The notes under the pieces: model-generated
The model's database searches: none
Seen by the model: only the letters and a program-made list of their open reading frames with translations
What the model was told of the DNA's origin: nothing
Made by a program: the position numbers and the translations under genes
Origin: UBA1433 sp964581565
GTDB lineage: Bacteria > Bacillota > Clostridia > Eubacteriales > UBA1433
NCBI GenBank assembly: GCA_964581565.1
Contig: CAZOOZ010000006.1
Coordinates: 77,376-141,375, forward strand
Reading direction: 5' to 3'
DNA length: 64,000 nucleotides
In this document: positions 35,028 to 44,510 of the stretch, one piece after another
How the letters are laid out: each line of letters opens with the position of its first letter
Numbering within the stretch: position 1 is the first letter of the stretch

Positions 35028-35552
35028 ATGGAAGAACTCACTAAAGAAAAACTCCTTGAAACTTTATTACAATCATATTCGGCTTACTTCGACATTGAAA
35101 ATAATATATATATAAATGATTCATATTATGACGCAGTTGCCAAATATCATTCGCGCAGTGAAAAATATTTGTTGACCAAAAAAGCTAAATTATGGGCAGC
35201 AGAAACAAATGAATATGTTTTTTTTATAAAATGTAATCGTTTCGATTGCGAATTATTTAAAAAGAGTAGCACAGATATCATAGAACAATCTTTGAAAATG
35301 ATTCAGCCTCATAATGAACATATGTATACATATATATCAATGATTGTAATTGCAGACGAAATAGATGACGCCGCCAGAGAACAATTTATAAAATTTAATT
35401 TTAGAAAGAACTTTTTATTTTCATTGCATGGTTGGACTGAGTTAAGAATTGCAGTTTTTAATCTTGCAGAGAAAACTATAGAAACAAATTCACTCGGAAA
35501 GGAACTTAAGCAGAATTTTAAAAAGACTCTAAAAAAATTTTATATAAATTAA
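35028..35552 (+). CDS. Conserved-looking hypothetical protein upstream of cstA
   Basis: A soluble, basic protein of 174 residues with no signal peptide, membrane span or motif that I recognise. It has mixed helix and strand character, with VFFIKCNRFDCELFKKSS near residue 65 and MYTYISMIVIADEID near 103, and a lysine-rich C-terminus. It lies 16 bases upstream of cstA, behind a good promoter, so the two are almost certainly cotranscribed. A regulatory or accessory role for CstA is an inference from position only. The start has a weak ribosome site (GATGG, 12 bases upstream). Confidence 0.65.
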   Translation: MEELTKEKLLETLLQSYSAYFDIENNIYINDSYYDAVAKYHSRSEKYLLTKKAKLWAAETNEYVFFIKCNRFDCELFKKSSTDIIEQSLKMIQPHNEHMYTYISMIVIADEIDDAAREQFIKFNFRKNFLFSLHGWTELRIAVFNLAEKTIETNSLGKELKQNFKKTLKKFYIN

Positions 35553-35568
35553 GGAGGAGACTTTTTCT

Positions 35569-37260
35569 ATGAGCTCACTAGTTATTTTATTAATTGGCGT
35601 CGTGCTCCTGATCTTAGGTTATATTTTCTACGGAAAATGGCTTAGTGAACAATGGGGCCTCGATCCAAACAGACCTACTCCTGCGCATACGCAGACCGAT
35701 GGCCTTGATTATGTACCGGCAAAAGCTCCTGTATTATTAGGTCATCATTTTTCTTCAATTGCCGGAGCCGGCCCTATCAACGGACCAATTCTGGCAGCGA
35801 TTTTCGGTTGGGTTCCAGTATTCTTATGGATCATTATTGGCGGAATATTCTTTGGAGCCGTACAAGACTTTTCATCATTATTCGCTTCTATCCGTCACAA
35901 AGGTCAATCGATCGGTTACATAATTGAAAAAAACATTGGTGTCAAAGCCAAGAGATTATTTCTATTATTCGCTTACCTTACATTGCTTCTTGTGGTAGCT
36001 GCCTTTGCAAGTATTGTTGTCAGTACTTTTAACGGTTTTGATGCAGAAGGCGCAAAAGTTGCAGCTAATGGATCGACTGCCACAATTTCTATTTTATTTA
36101 TTTTAATGGCTATTATCTTCGGCTTCAGTGTATATCGAAAAAAAGCACCTTTAGGAATAATGACGATTGCAGGAATTATCGCAATCGTACTCTCCATCAT
36201 CATTGGTCTTAACTTTCCTGTCTATTTGAGCGCGCATGCTTGGTTAGTCATTGTTCTTATTTACATCTATATCGCATCGGTAACGCCGGTATGGATACTT
36301 CTCCAGCCTAGAGACTACTTAAGTTCGTTCTTACTCTATGGCATGATGGCTGCTGCGATTATAGGCGTATTTGTATCGCATCCACAACTTGCGCTTCCAG
36401 CTTTTACAGGGTTTGGCGGATTAAACGGAAACAGTCAATTATTCCCTATGCTGTTTATCACAGTTGCCTGCGGAGCTATTTCAGGATTCCACAGTTTAGT
36501 TGCTTCCGGCACAACCGCAAAACAACTTAATACTGAAAAAGATGCAAAAGTAATTGGCTATGGTGGTATGCTTATAGAATGTGCACTTGCCATTATGGCT
36601 TTGATCGCTGCCGGCATTTTATTTAAAGATGGTGCTCTTTCAACTCTGGCTCCAACAGCAGTATTTGCGACCGGCATTGCGACTATGATTCAAGGATTTG
36701 CCGGAGCTGCGGCATATAATGTTGCATATGCACTAATTATTTTAGCAGTATCTGTGTTCTGCCTAACATCGCTGGATACAGGAACTCGTCTTGGAAGATT
36801 TATGTTCACCGAGTTCTTCTTGCTCGGCGAAGAAGACCGTACACAGCTGACAGGTTGGAAAAAGGTTATTACAAATCCATATATCTCTACATTGATCACT
36901 GTTGCTATTGGCGGAGCCATGGCTCTTGGCGGTTATGCCAAAGTTTGGCCTCTTTTCGGTGCAGCAAATCAATTGCTCGCGGGACTGGCTCTCTTAGCTG
37001 TGGCAGCATGGCTGGGCAATATAGGCAAAAACAATAAAATGTTTATGTTCCCGATGGCCTTCATGCTCGTTGCAACTATTACAGCACTTATCATCACAAT
37101 AATAAGCAAAATAAAAGCGCTGACTGCCGGCACAGGTACAATGGGAGCCGAAGGTCTTCAAGTAATATTTGGCGTATTGTTAATCATTCTCGCCATTAAC
37201 CTGGCAATCGAGGGTGTTAGAACTATAAGGAATAAAAAGACATTGAAGACAGCCGAATAA
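35569..37260 (+). CDS. cstA: Carbon starvation protein CstA family transporter
   Basis: A large transporter of 563 residues with about 16 spans. CstA-family proteins import peptides or pyruvate. Seen: the N-terminal span and GYIFYGKWL (residues 19-27), then PAKAPVLLGHHFSSIAGAGPINGP near residue 50 split over the signature region, GAVQDFSSLFASIRHKGQSIG near 97, and ISGFHSLVASGTTAKQL near 304, all hallmarks of the family. It is of the shorter Firmicute type rather than the 700-residue enterobacterial one. Behind AAGGAGGAG; a 19-bp terminator follows. Peptide or pyruvate uptake fits an amino-acid fermenter. Confidence 0.94.
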   Translation: MSSLVILLIGVVLLILGYIFYGKWLSEQWGLDPNRPTPAHTQTDGLDYVPAKAPVLLGHHFSSIAGAGPINGPILAAIFGWVPVFLWIIIGGIFFGAVQDFSSLFASIRHKGQSIGYIIEKNIGVKAKRLFLLFAYLTLLLVVAAFASIVVSTFNGFDAEGAKVAANGSTATISILFILMAIIFGFSVYRKKAPLGIMTIAGIIAIVLSIIIGLNFPVYLSAHAWLVIVLIYIYIASVTPVWILLQPRDYLSSFLLYGMMAAAIIGVFVSHPQLALPAFTGFGGLNGNSQLFPMLFITVACGAISGFHSLVASGTTAKQLNTEKDAKVIGYGGMLIECALAIMALIAAGILFKDGALSTLAPTAVFATGIATMIQGFAGAAAYNVAYALIILAVSVFCLTSLDTGTRLGRFMFTEFFLLGEEDRTQLTGWKKVITNPYISTLITVAIGGAMALGGYAKVWPLFGAANQLLAGLALLAVAAWLGNIGKNNKMFMFPMAFMLVATITALIITIISKIKALTAGTGTMGAEGLQVIFGVLLIILAINLAIEGVRTIRNKKTLKTAE

Positions 37261-37270
37261 ATACTATTCG

Positions 37271-37315
37271 TATCATAAAAAAAGCTACGGAATATTCGTA
37301 GCTTTTTTTATGATA
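37271..37315. terminator. Strong bidirectional terminator between cstA and the alcohol dehydrogenase
   Basis: A perfect 19-bp stem (37271-37289 with 37297-37315) with a 7-base loop. The inner stem AAAGCTACG is flanked by A7 and T7 runs, so it ends transcription from both convergent genes. Confidence 0.9.
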
Positions 37316-37319
37316 CTGT

Positions 37320-38480
37320 TTATAAAGAAGCTTTTAAAATTTGCAGCACGTCGTTTTCATTTAATGGATAAAACGCATTTTGCAATCCCTTAGCACCCTT
37401 TCGAGCCATTATTTCAAGATTTTCTTCCCCTATTCCAACTTCTCGTAATGTCGATGGAATATCCATAGAATCAAACAAAGCTTTTGTGTTATCTATTGCT
37501 GCATTCGCAATATCAAACTTATCCTTTTTAGGATCAATTCCCCAAACATTTATACCGTATTCCACAAATTTGTATACCGTTTGTTCATTAAGTATATATT
37601 TCATCCAGTTTGGAGTCAGGATGGCTAATCCTACACCGTGCGTTATGTCGTAATAAGCACTTAATTGATGTTCGACTGGATGGCAGGTAGAGGCTACTTC
37701 ATTGCCTCTCCATGTTACTCCGTCAATCGCCAAACATGCCGCCCACATTAGATTGGCCCGTGCTTCATAATTATTAGGTTCTCTGTATGCAACGGGTCCA
37801 TAATATATACATGTTTTTAAAATAGCTTCTCCTACTCTGTCCTGTATATAAGCACTTTTCACACGTGTAAAATATTTTTCAAATGCGTGAGACATAATAT
37901 CGGCAACTCCTGCTGCGGTTTGTGTCTTCGGTACGCTATAGGTATATTCTGGATCAAGAATTGATACTTTAGGATAAAACAGCGGGCTAAAAGCAGCTTG
38001 TTTATCACTTGTTTCCATATTGGAAATAACAGCGCCTCTATCCATTTCCGAGCCTGTTGCAGATAGTGTAACAACTGTGAATATAGGCAATGCTTCCTTG
38101 ATTAAACCGGAATTTAAAACTAAATCCCACGCATCACCATCATATTTCGCCGCTGCTGCAGTTACTTTCGCGCAATCTATTGTGCTTCCGCCGCCCACAG
38201 CAAGAATTGCATCTATATTATTTTCCTTGCAAAGCACAGCTCCTTTTCTTACCGTATCAATACGTGGGTTTGGTTCTACTCCCGGAAGTTCTAGCCATTC
38301 TATTTTATTTTCTTTAAATATACTAATTATAGTATCATAAAGCCCGGTTTTTTTGATGCTGCCTCCTCCATATACAAAAAGAACTTTAGCTCCATATTTT
38401 TTTATGGATTCACTCAAATGACAAATTTGCCCTTTGCCGAAATAAATCTCTGTTGGTAACTGAAAATAAAAATTATTCAT
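37320..38480 (-). CDS. Iron-containing alcohol dehydrogenase (butanol dehydrogenase type)
   Basis: A group III alcohol dehydrogenase of 386 residues that reduces aldehydes to alcohols with NAD(P)H. Seen: the N-terminus PTEIYFGKGQI, the dinucleotide-binding ILAVGGGSTIDCAK near residue 92, TLSATGSEMDRGAVI near 135, and the metal ligands in GVADIMSHAFE (Asp, His) and HPVEHQLSAYYDITHG (two His). The closest named relatives are BdhA/YugJ-type butanol dehydrogenases. An upstream start at 38534 is rejected: AAAGGAAA stands before the ATG at 38478-38480. It is monocistronic. Confidence 0.9.
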   Translation of the reverse strand: MNNFYFQLPTEIYFGKGQICHLSESIKKYGAKVLFVYGGGSIKKTGLYDTIISIFKENKIEWLELPGVEPNPRIDTVRKGAVLCKENNIDAILAVGGGSTIDCAKVTAAAAKYDGDAWDLVLNSGLIKEALPIFTVVTLSATGSEMDRGAVISNMETSDKQAAFSPLFYPKVSILDPEYTYSVPKTQTAAGVADIMSHAFEKYFTRVKSAYIQDRVGEAILKTCIYYGPVAYREPNNYEARANLMWAACLAIDGVTWRGNEVASTCHPVEHQLSAYYDITHGVGLAILTPNWMKYILNEQTVYKFVEYGINVWGIDPKKDKFDIANAAIDNTKALFDSMDIPSTLREVGIGEENLEIMARKGAKGLQNAFYPLNENDVLQILKASL

Positions 38481-38779
38481 CACATTTCCTTTCAAACTAA
38501 GTATTACTATTATATTTATTATATTATAATACATTTTTTGTTTTATTTTACAATAACTCTTGAATTAGAACATAATTGCTATATTTTAAAATAATTATTT
38601 TTATATATATCCCGGATCTAATAAATTTTTTAACATATATTTTTATATATTTTTATTCGATATGATTAAAATTTTATATATGGTCAATAAACAATAAATT
38701 TTGTTATAAAAATGTTATACTTAATTAAAAATAAAATAAAACATTTAGTATACTTTATTATGATTATTTGGAGGTAAAT

Positions 38780-40741
38780 ATGCAACAATTCCCATCTTTG
38801 TTTTCAGAACTTAAAATTGGCAAAAGAATATTAAAAAATCGTATTATTGTCTCCCCCACAGGAGAAACAATGCCAAATTTTGATGGATCAATAAGCACAC
38901 AAGTCGTAGCTTATTATGCTGAAAAAGCAAAAGGAGGCGCAGCCGCAATAACGTGGGGCATTTTGGCTGTAGAATTTCCAAGAGGAAAAACCGGCGACGT
39001 TAAAAACCGAGCCGATACACCAAAAGTTGTGAAAGATATGAATCGTATGGCAGAAAGCATTCAACGTTATGGTGCTTTATTTATTCCTCAGCTTTTTCAT
39101 GCAGGCGCTATGACAAATTCTGAAGCCACTGAAGGACAGATGCCTGTATGCGTCAGTGATAAAGACGTAGAACATTTATATATCAGCCGCTACAGGCAAG
39201 CAGGCCCCATGCATGAACTTACAACACAAGAAACAAAGGAAATGGTGCAAAAATTTATTAAGGCAGCGACATACTGTAAAGATGCAGGATGTGACGGCGT
39301 GAATATTCACTGTGCACACGGATATCTGATCAACCAATTTCTATCTCCTGATACCAATGCAAGAACAGATGAATACGGTGGTAATTTTGAAAACAGAATC
39401 CGTTTCTCAATCGAAGTCATTGAGGGAATACGTAAAGCAGTTGGTCCCGACTTTATAATAGGCGCAAGAATACCCGGTCGAGAATGGGTCACGAATTGTA
39501 TGACAGAAGAAGAATGTATAGAATTTGCACGACGCATGGAAAAAGCAGGATGCGATTATTTGGATGTAAGCGCTGGGTTGAATATGTCGCAAGCCAAAGT
39601 AATTGAAACCGAAGTTTATGAACAAGGTTCCAAACTAGAATATGCATTAAAAATAAAAAAAGCTGTATCCATACCCGTAGGAACAAATGGCATGCTTCGA
39701 GATCCTGAATTTTGCGACAGTATTATTAAAGATGGCAAAGTGGACTTTGTGCTTCTTGCCAGGGCAGTCATTTGTGACCCTTACTGGCCGCAAAAAGCTT
39801 ACGAAGGAAAAGTCGATGAAATCAGACCTTGCATATCTTGCAATGACGGATGCATGGGTCGCGTAAGAAGGCGTCTTCATGTCAGTTGTGTTTTAAATCC
39901 TATAGCCGGACGCGAAGTAGAATTTGCTAAATTACCAAAATCAGAAAATCCTAAAAAGGTTGTAGTTATCGGCGGCGGCATTGCCGGTATGCAGGCTGCA
40001 ATTGTAGCTTCTCAAATCGGTCATCAAGTTACCCTTTTCGAAAAATCTAATGAGCTCGGGGGACAGCTAAATCTTGCTTGTGTGCCACCATATAAAGAAA
40101 AGATCAAAAAAGCAAGTAACTGGTTTGCAGCTGAAGTTACTCGTAAAGATGTTGATATAAATTTAAACAGCACAGTTGACTTGCAAACAATAAACGCAGT
40201 AAACCCTGACGCTATTATTGTTGCAACGGGGGCTGTTCCTATTATGGATGTACCTATTTCAGGCCTTGAAAATACCGTCCAATCCTGGGATATTTTAAAA
40301 GGCAATGTAGCTGTTCCACAAAATTTAAATGTAACAATCATAGGCGGAGGGATCGTTGCCTGTGAAGTAGCTCAAATGCTACTTCAAAATAATAATAAAG
40401 TTACCATTATTGAAATGCTTCCACAAATAGCAGGTGCTTTGGAAGATATTCATCTGACGGATATGCTTTGTGAATTTCAAGAACATAATGTTGACCTTTA
40501 TGTAGATTCTGTTGCTAAAAAAATCACTCGGAATTCGGTTATGTTTGAAAAAAACGGAAAAGAAATAACTGTTAATACAGATATAACCATATTATCTGTC
40601 GGACAAAAGCCGGAAGGCCTGGGACTTATAAAAGAATTAAAAGAAGCCGGATATAAAGTGGTAACCATTGGAGATGTCAAAAAACCCGCTAAAATTTGCA
40701 ATGCAACACTGGATGGTCTCTATGCAGGATTAGATATTTAG
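38780..40741 (+). CDS. Old-Yellow-Enzyme-type enoate / 2,4-dienoyl-CoA reductase (FMN, 4Fe-4S, FAD)
   Basis: An NADH:flavin oxidoreductase of 653 residues. Domains: an FMN TIM barrel (about residues 1-335) with PQLFHAG, HCAHGYLINQFLSPDTNAR and DEYGG; a 4Fe-4S site with cysteines 351, 354, 358 and 370; then a FAD/NAD part with VVIGGGIAGMQAA near 395 and TIIGGGIVACEVAQ near 520. Such enzymes reduce activated C=C bonds (enoates, dienoyl-CoA) or demethylate amines. The exact substrate is unknown. An in-frame TTG at 38768 coincides with the ribosome site GGAGG, so the ATG at 38780 is the start. Monocistronic with its own terminator. Confidence 0.88.
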   Translation: MQQFPSLFSELKIGKRILKNRIIVSPTGETMPNFDGSISTQVVAYYAEKAKGGAAAITWGILAVEFPRGKTGDVKNRADTPKVVKDMNRMAESIQRYGALFIPQLFHAGAMTNSEATEGQMPVCVSDKDVEHLYISRYRQAGPMHELTTQETKEMVQKFIKAATYCKDAGCDGVNIHCAHGYLINQFLSPDTNARTDEYGGNFENRIRFSIEVIEGIRKAVGPDFIIGARIPGREWVTNCMTEEECIEFARRMEKAGCDYLDVSAGLNMSQAKVIETEVYEQGSKLEYALKIKKAVSIPVGTNGMLRDPEFCDSIIKDGKVDFVLLARAVICDPYWPQKAYEGKVDEIRPCISCNDGCMGRVRRRLHVSCVLNPIAGREVEFAKLPKSENPKKVVVIGGGIAGMQAAIVASQIGHQVTLFEKSNELGGQLNLACVPPYKEKIKKASNWFAAEVTRKDVDINLNSTVDLQTINAVNPDAIIVATGAVPIMDVPISGLENTVQSWDILKGNVAVPQNLNVTIIGGGIVACEVAQMLLQNNNKVTIIEMLPQIAGALEDIHLTDMLCEFQEHNVDLYVDSVAKKITRNSVMFEKNGKEITVNTDITILSVGQKPEGLGLIKELKEAGYKVVTIGDVKKPAKICNATLDGLYAGLDI

Positions 40742-40750
40742 AATTTACAA

Positions 40751-40779
40751 CAAAAACCGCAGTGCTACTGCGGTTTTTG
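40751..40779. terminator. Bidirectional terminator after the enoate reductase gene
   Basis: CAAAAACCGCAGT (40751-40763) pairs perfectly with 40767-40779 around a 3-base loop; T run on one strand and T run on the other, between convergent genes. Confidence 0.88.
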
Positions 40780-40790
40780 TCAATTTATTC

Positions 40791-41765
40791 TTACTTTATT
40801 AAATCTTTTTTATTTACAACATTATAGGGCATTTGACCTTTGAGCACACTAATTGCGCTTTCTACAACTTTTTTTCTGAGTTCATCAAATGATTCTTGGC
40901 TGTTAAAAGCAAAATGAGGAGTAAGTACGATATTTTTATATTTTAAAATTCTCTCATTAAGATTTGTTAAAGGTTCTGTTTCTAAAACGTCTAAGCCTGC
41001 AGCTTTCACAATGCCTTCATCAACCGCATTAAGTAGATCTTCCTGACATACAAGCCCTCCTCGTGATGTATTGATTATAACCATTCCTTTTTTCATAATA
41101 TCAAATCGCGGTTTACTGATAAGGTGAAAAGTATCCTTATTTAGCGGTACATGTACAGAAATAATATCTGCTGTCTGACATAATTCTTCCAAAGTTACTT
41201 TTTGAACATTGTTTTCTTTAAAGACTTTTTCTGCGATATATGGATCATATCCAATCAATTTAAACCCGAATCCTCTCATATATTCGGCAGTCTTTCTTGC
41301 AATATTCCCAAAACCACATAGACCATAGGTTAATCCGGATAATCGTTTGACAGAGTACCCATGTGCTTCCCCTATCCATTTTCCATCGTGTACCATGTCA
41401 TTTCTGTAACTTATCTGACGCAGACAATCTAAAGCAAGCGCCGCTGTATGCGCTGCTACTTCTTCAATGCAGTAATCCGGGATATTGCATACTGCTATTT
41501 CCATTTTATTACAAGCATCAACATCAATGACGTCGTAGCCGATTCCATAACGCACCATTACTTTACAACTCTTAAGCTGCTCTATCACTTGTGCAGGTGT
41601 TTTTCTCATTCCAATGAGTACTGCATCCGCATCTTTACACTTTTCTATATAATCTTCATCATTCGAAACATTGGCTACGAAAAAGTCAATGTCTTCTTTT
41701 GCAAACATCATTTTTTCCCTTTCAGGATCAAAATTCCAAAAATTATCTACAAGCACCGCTTTCAT
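40791..41765 (-). CDS. D-isomer-specific 2-hydroxyacid dehydrogenase
   Basis: An NAD-dependent dehydrogenase of 324 residues that interconverts D-2-hydroxyacids and 2-oxoacids. Seen: RYGIGYDVIDVDAC near residue 73, the dinucleotide fold TYGLCGFGNIARKTAEYM near 143, NTSRGGLVCQEDLL near 230 with the substrate-binding arginine, the aspartate-glutamate region VLETEPL, and the catalytic histidine in LTPHFAF near 282. It resembles C-terminal-binding-protein-like and phosphoglycerate-dehydrogenase-like members; the substrate is unknown. It lies 103 bases downstream of the pdxA2 stop on the same strand, so a role in sugar-acid or 2-oxoacid metabolism is plausible. Confidence 0.87.
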   Translation of the reverse strand: MKAVLVDNFWNFDPEREKMMFAKEDIDFFVANVSNDEDYIEKCKDADAVLIGMRKTPAQVIEQLKSCKVMVRYGIGYDVIDVDACNKMEIAVCNIPDYCIEEVAAHTAALALDCLRQISYRNDMVHDGKWIGEAHGYSVKRLSGLTYGLCGFGNIARKTAEYMRGFGFKLIGYDPYIAEKVFKENNVQKVTLEELCQTADIISVHVPLNKDTFHLISKPRFDIMKKGMVIINTSRGGLVCQEDLLNAVDEGIVKAAGLDVLETEPLTNLNERILKYKNIVLTPHFAFNSQESFDELRKKVVESAISVLKGQMPYNVVNKKDLIK

Positions 41766-41868
41766 TTCTCTCTCCTAATTTTTTTATAATAACCTCTATA
41801 ACTTTAAAAATTCTTTAATTATTATATTCTCTATCCATAATATAATCAATTGAAATTTGATAACAGTT

Positions 41869-42867
41869 TTAAACATTAAAATAGTTTGCATATTGCGCGG
41901 CTAATATAATAGCTTCTGTCATGCTTACTTCACTTGCTATTCCTTTTCCCGCAATATCAAATGCTGTACCATGATCTACCGAAGTCCTTAAAAACGGCAA
42001 ATTGTTTGTAATCGAAATAGTTCGCTCAAAATCCACCATTTTTGTCGCAATATGGCCCTGATCATGATAGAGTGATAATATTGCATCATATTTTCCTCTT
42101 AGCCCCATAAGAAAAACACTGTCTGCAGGTACCGGACCTATAACATTCATTCCTTCCCTGCGTGACTGCATAATGGCCGGTTCAATTTCTTTTATCTCTT
42201 CATTTCCAAAAAGTCCATGCTCACCGCTATGAGGATTAAGCCCTGCGACAGCAATTCTAGGATTTTGCATTCCAAGACAATTTAGTGCTTGACCACATCT
42301 TATAATAAATTCATAAACATTTTGTTGAGTCACAAATGCACATGCTTTTTTAAGCGAAAGATGTCTCGTGAGAAAAAATACTCTTAAATTATATACTTGA
42401 AACATTGTCAATGGATTATATGAATTTGTCAAACTTGCTAATATTTCCGTATGCCCTATGAAGGGAATATTGGCTGCTTTTAAAGATTCTTTATTGATCG
42501 GCGCGGTAGCAATAGCATTAATTTTTTTTTCGATAGCAAGCTGTGTTGATTTTACAATATATTCATAGGCAGCACTTCCGCATGATGCTTGTATTTCCCC
42601 GACTTTCATATTGACGATATCGATATTTGCCATGTTTATCAAATCAATTGTACCGGGTTCAAAAAAACCATCATTTACATTCTCTATAATATGAATTTTT
42701 AATTGCAAGTTATATTTTTTAATAAAATATTCTAAAATTTCTTTGCATCCTACTACGACCGGTCTACAGGCATCGTATATTTTATCATGCATCAGTGCTT
42801 TAAGAATAATTTCCGGTCCAACACCGGCGGGATCCCCCATAGTAATTCCGATATATGGTTTATTCAT
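41869..42867 (-). CDS. pdxA2: PdxA2-like 4-phospho-threonate/erythronate dehydrogenase
   Basis: A 332-residue member of the PdxA family. PdxA2 members oxidise and decarboxylate D-threonate- or D-erythronate-4-phosphate to dihydroxyacetone phosphate. Seen: GITMGDPAGVGPEIILKAL at the N-terminus, ATAPINKESLKAANIPFIGHTE near residue 118 split by the metal site, the histidine in GHTE, ALNPHSGEHGLFGNEE-type (here AGLNPHSGEHGLFG) near 208, and SLYHDQGHI near 270. Assignment to PdxA2 rather than to vitamin B6 PdxA rests on the overlap (8 bases) with a DUF1537 kinase gene, the typical catabolic pair. Confidence 0.86.
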   Translation of the reverse strand: MNKPYIGITMGDPAGVGPEIILKALMHDKIYDACRPVVVGCKEILEYFIKKYNLQLKIHIIENVNDGFFEPGTIDLINMANIDIVNMKVGEIQASCGSAAYEYIVKSTQLAIEKKINAIATAPINKESLKAANIPFIGHTEILASLTNSYNPLTMFQVYNLRVFFLTRHLSLKKACAFVTQQNVYEFIIRCGQALNCLGMQNPRIAVAGLNPHSGEHGLFGNEEIKEIEPAIMQSRREGMNVIGPVPADSVFLMGLRGKYDAILSLYHDQGHIATKMVDFERTISITNNLPFLRTSVDHGTAFDIAGKGIASEVSMTEAIILAAQYANYFNV

Positions 42868-44194
42868 TTATAGCTTCTCCTTTTATCATACAGCCTTTTT
42901 TCTTTATATGATTAGACAAATATTCAACACAAGCTATAAGTGCATTCTCGTCTCCAACCAGTCCACCTTTTGTAATAATAGGATATCTATGATATTTTCC
43001 GCCAAAGATCGTACCGAAAATAGCCAAGGGCAATACTTCATCTTCTACAATGATTGCTGATGCGCCAAGCTCTTTGCAGACTGCCACGGAGATATCTCCG
43101 CCGCTCGTATAGAGGCCGGAGATTTTATTTGAGCTATCTTGCATTATTATTGACGTTATTTTTGCAATGCCTTTTGCAATACGTTTTGAAACTTCTTCTT
43201 CTGTTATGTTTTGCTTTTCTGATTCAATTTTAAGATTCATAACATTTTCCTTCACGATACTTGTCGTAATCCCTATAATTTCATAATCGATTATTCTGGC
43301 TTTTATAAATTCAGATGCTCTTGCACACTCGTTCATCAGAGAATCTGTATCTAATAGATTTTTTGTATTTATACTATAAAAAAGCGTATGCTTCCTTTTT
43401 TGTAATTGTAGTACTTGATTTTTTGTAAGCTCTGTCATGCTTCCTATACTTAAAAGAATTTTTTTGTTTGGCTGCACCTTTGAACGATCAACAAATTCAG
43501 CAGCTAAAGCCGCAGTGAAGGGTCCCGGGTCCACAGATATTATAGGTAAATCTATGCCTTTTGCTGCTTTGGCAATATTGCTTAAATCTTCATTTGTAAT
43601 AGCATCGATCACAATTATTCTGTATCCCTTTTCTGCCGCTGCTTTAATCTGATTTTTTATGCAATCAGAACCTTTTAATAGTTCGTTTAATTGAATTGAT
43701 TTAATTTCACCTTCATATTGCCGAGAAATGATCATCTCTATTTTTGACTGTAAAACAGGATTTACTACGTCTTTTGCTGCTTCTGTATTTTCAAGCGGCA
43801 TTTGATCTATTAAAATATATCCACCTATGCATATCCTGTTTGAATCAGGAAATGCCGGCACAACGATAGCTATATGTTTCGGTAAATAATCAAGCATAGA
43901 TTTAATTTCCGCACCTATATTTCCGCGTAAAGTGCTATCAATTCTTTTGCTGTAGAATAACACATCGTGATGCAATATTTTACTGAGAACTTTTTGAACC
44001 TTCTTATAAGCCAGTTCTTTTGATAGACCTCTTGATGCAGCATTGATAGAAATGGCGTCAACGGAATCAAAAACACTTTCATCAAAAGTATCCGTGTCTA
44101 AAAAAGTGATTGCATGCATACCCTGTTTGACAAGTAAGGTGCTTGTTACATTGGCTCCTGTTATATCATCTGCGATAACAACTACTTTTGACAT
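42860..44194 (-). CDS. Four-carbon acid sugar kinase (DUF1537 family)
   Basis: A kinase of 444 residues of the family that phosphorylates D-threonate, D-erythronate or related acids at O4. Seen: KVVVIADDITGANVTSTLL at the N-terminus with the acid-sugar-binding DDITGA motif, RIDSTLRGNIGAEI near residue 88, VVPAFPDSNRICIGGYI near 112, and the C-terminal nucleotide-binding domain with YTSGGDISVAVC near 370 and ITKGGLVGDENALI near 405. AAAGGAAA stands before the ATG at 44192-44194; an upstream in-frame start at 44218 is rejected. Coupled to pdxA2. DtnK and DenK types cannot be told apart here. Confidence 0.87.
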   Translation of the reverse strand: MSKVVVIADDITGANVTSTLLVKQGMHAITFLDTDTFDESVFDSVDAISINAASRGLSKELAYKKVQKVLSKILHHDVLFYSKRIDSTLRGNIGAEIKSMLDYLPKHIAIVVPAFPDSNRICIGGYILIDQMPLENTEAAKDVVNPVLQSKIEMIISRQYEGEIKSIQLNELLKGSDCIKNQIKAAAEKGYRIIVIDAITNEDLSNIAKAAKGIDLPIISVDPGPFTAALAAEFVDRSKVQPNKKILLSIGSMTELTKNQVLQLQKRKHTLFYSINTKNLLDTDSLMNECARASEFIKARIIDYEIIGITTSIVKENVMNLKIESEKQNITEEEVSKRIAKGIAKITSIIMQDSSNKISGLYTSGGDISVAVCKELGASAIIVEDEVLPLAIFGTIFGGKYHRYPIITKGGLVGDENALIACVEYLSNHIKKKGCMIKGEAINE

Positions 44195-44396
44195 GCTATT
44201 TCCTTTCAAACAGTTCATTTCAGAGATTGATTTTTATACATACATTTTTATAATTACTTGAAAGATCAATTGTTTTGCTTATTTAGACTAGATAATTGTA
44301 TTTATATTTATATATTTTGTCAAATGACAATCAATCGCTTTATTTTAATCTCTATCAGCTAATAGTATCATAAGAATAAGTAGCTTAAATAATTTT

Positions 44397-44426
44397 AAAA
44401 GGGACATACTGGCTTATGTCCCTTTT
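44397..44426. terminator. Terminator after the enolase-superfamily gene
   Basis: AAAAGGGACATA (44397-44408) pairs perfectly with 44415-44426 around a 6-base loop. It lies about 85 bases past the stop of the gene on the minus strand and has T on both sides. Confidence 0.75.
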
Positions 44427-44510
44427 TTCATCTGCTAATAAATAATACTTTTATTAATTGTATTCCATTTATTATTATATATTTTTTTGTTTTTCACGCA
44501 ATATTATTTT

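Noticed and set aside
39307..39537. Minus-strand frames across the enoate reductase gene
   Set aside because: All overlap the well-supported plus-strand gene and lack ribosome sites or recognisable motifs.
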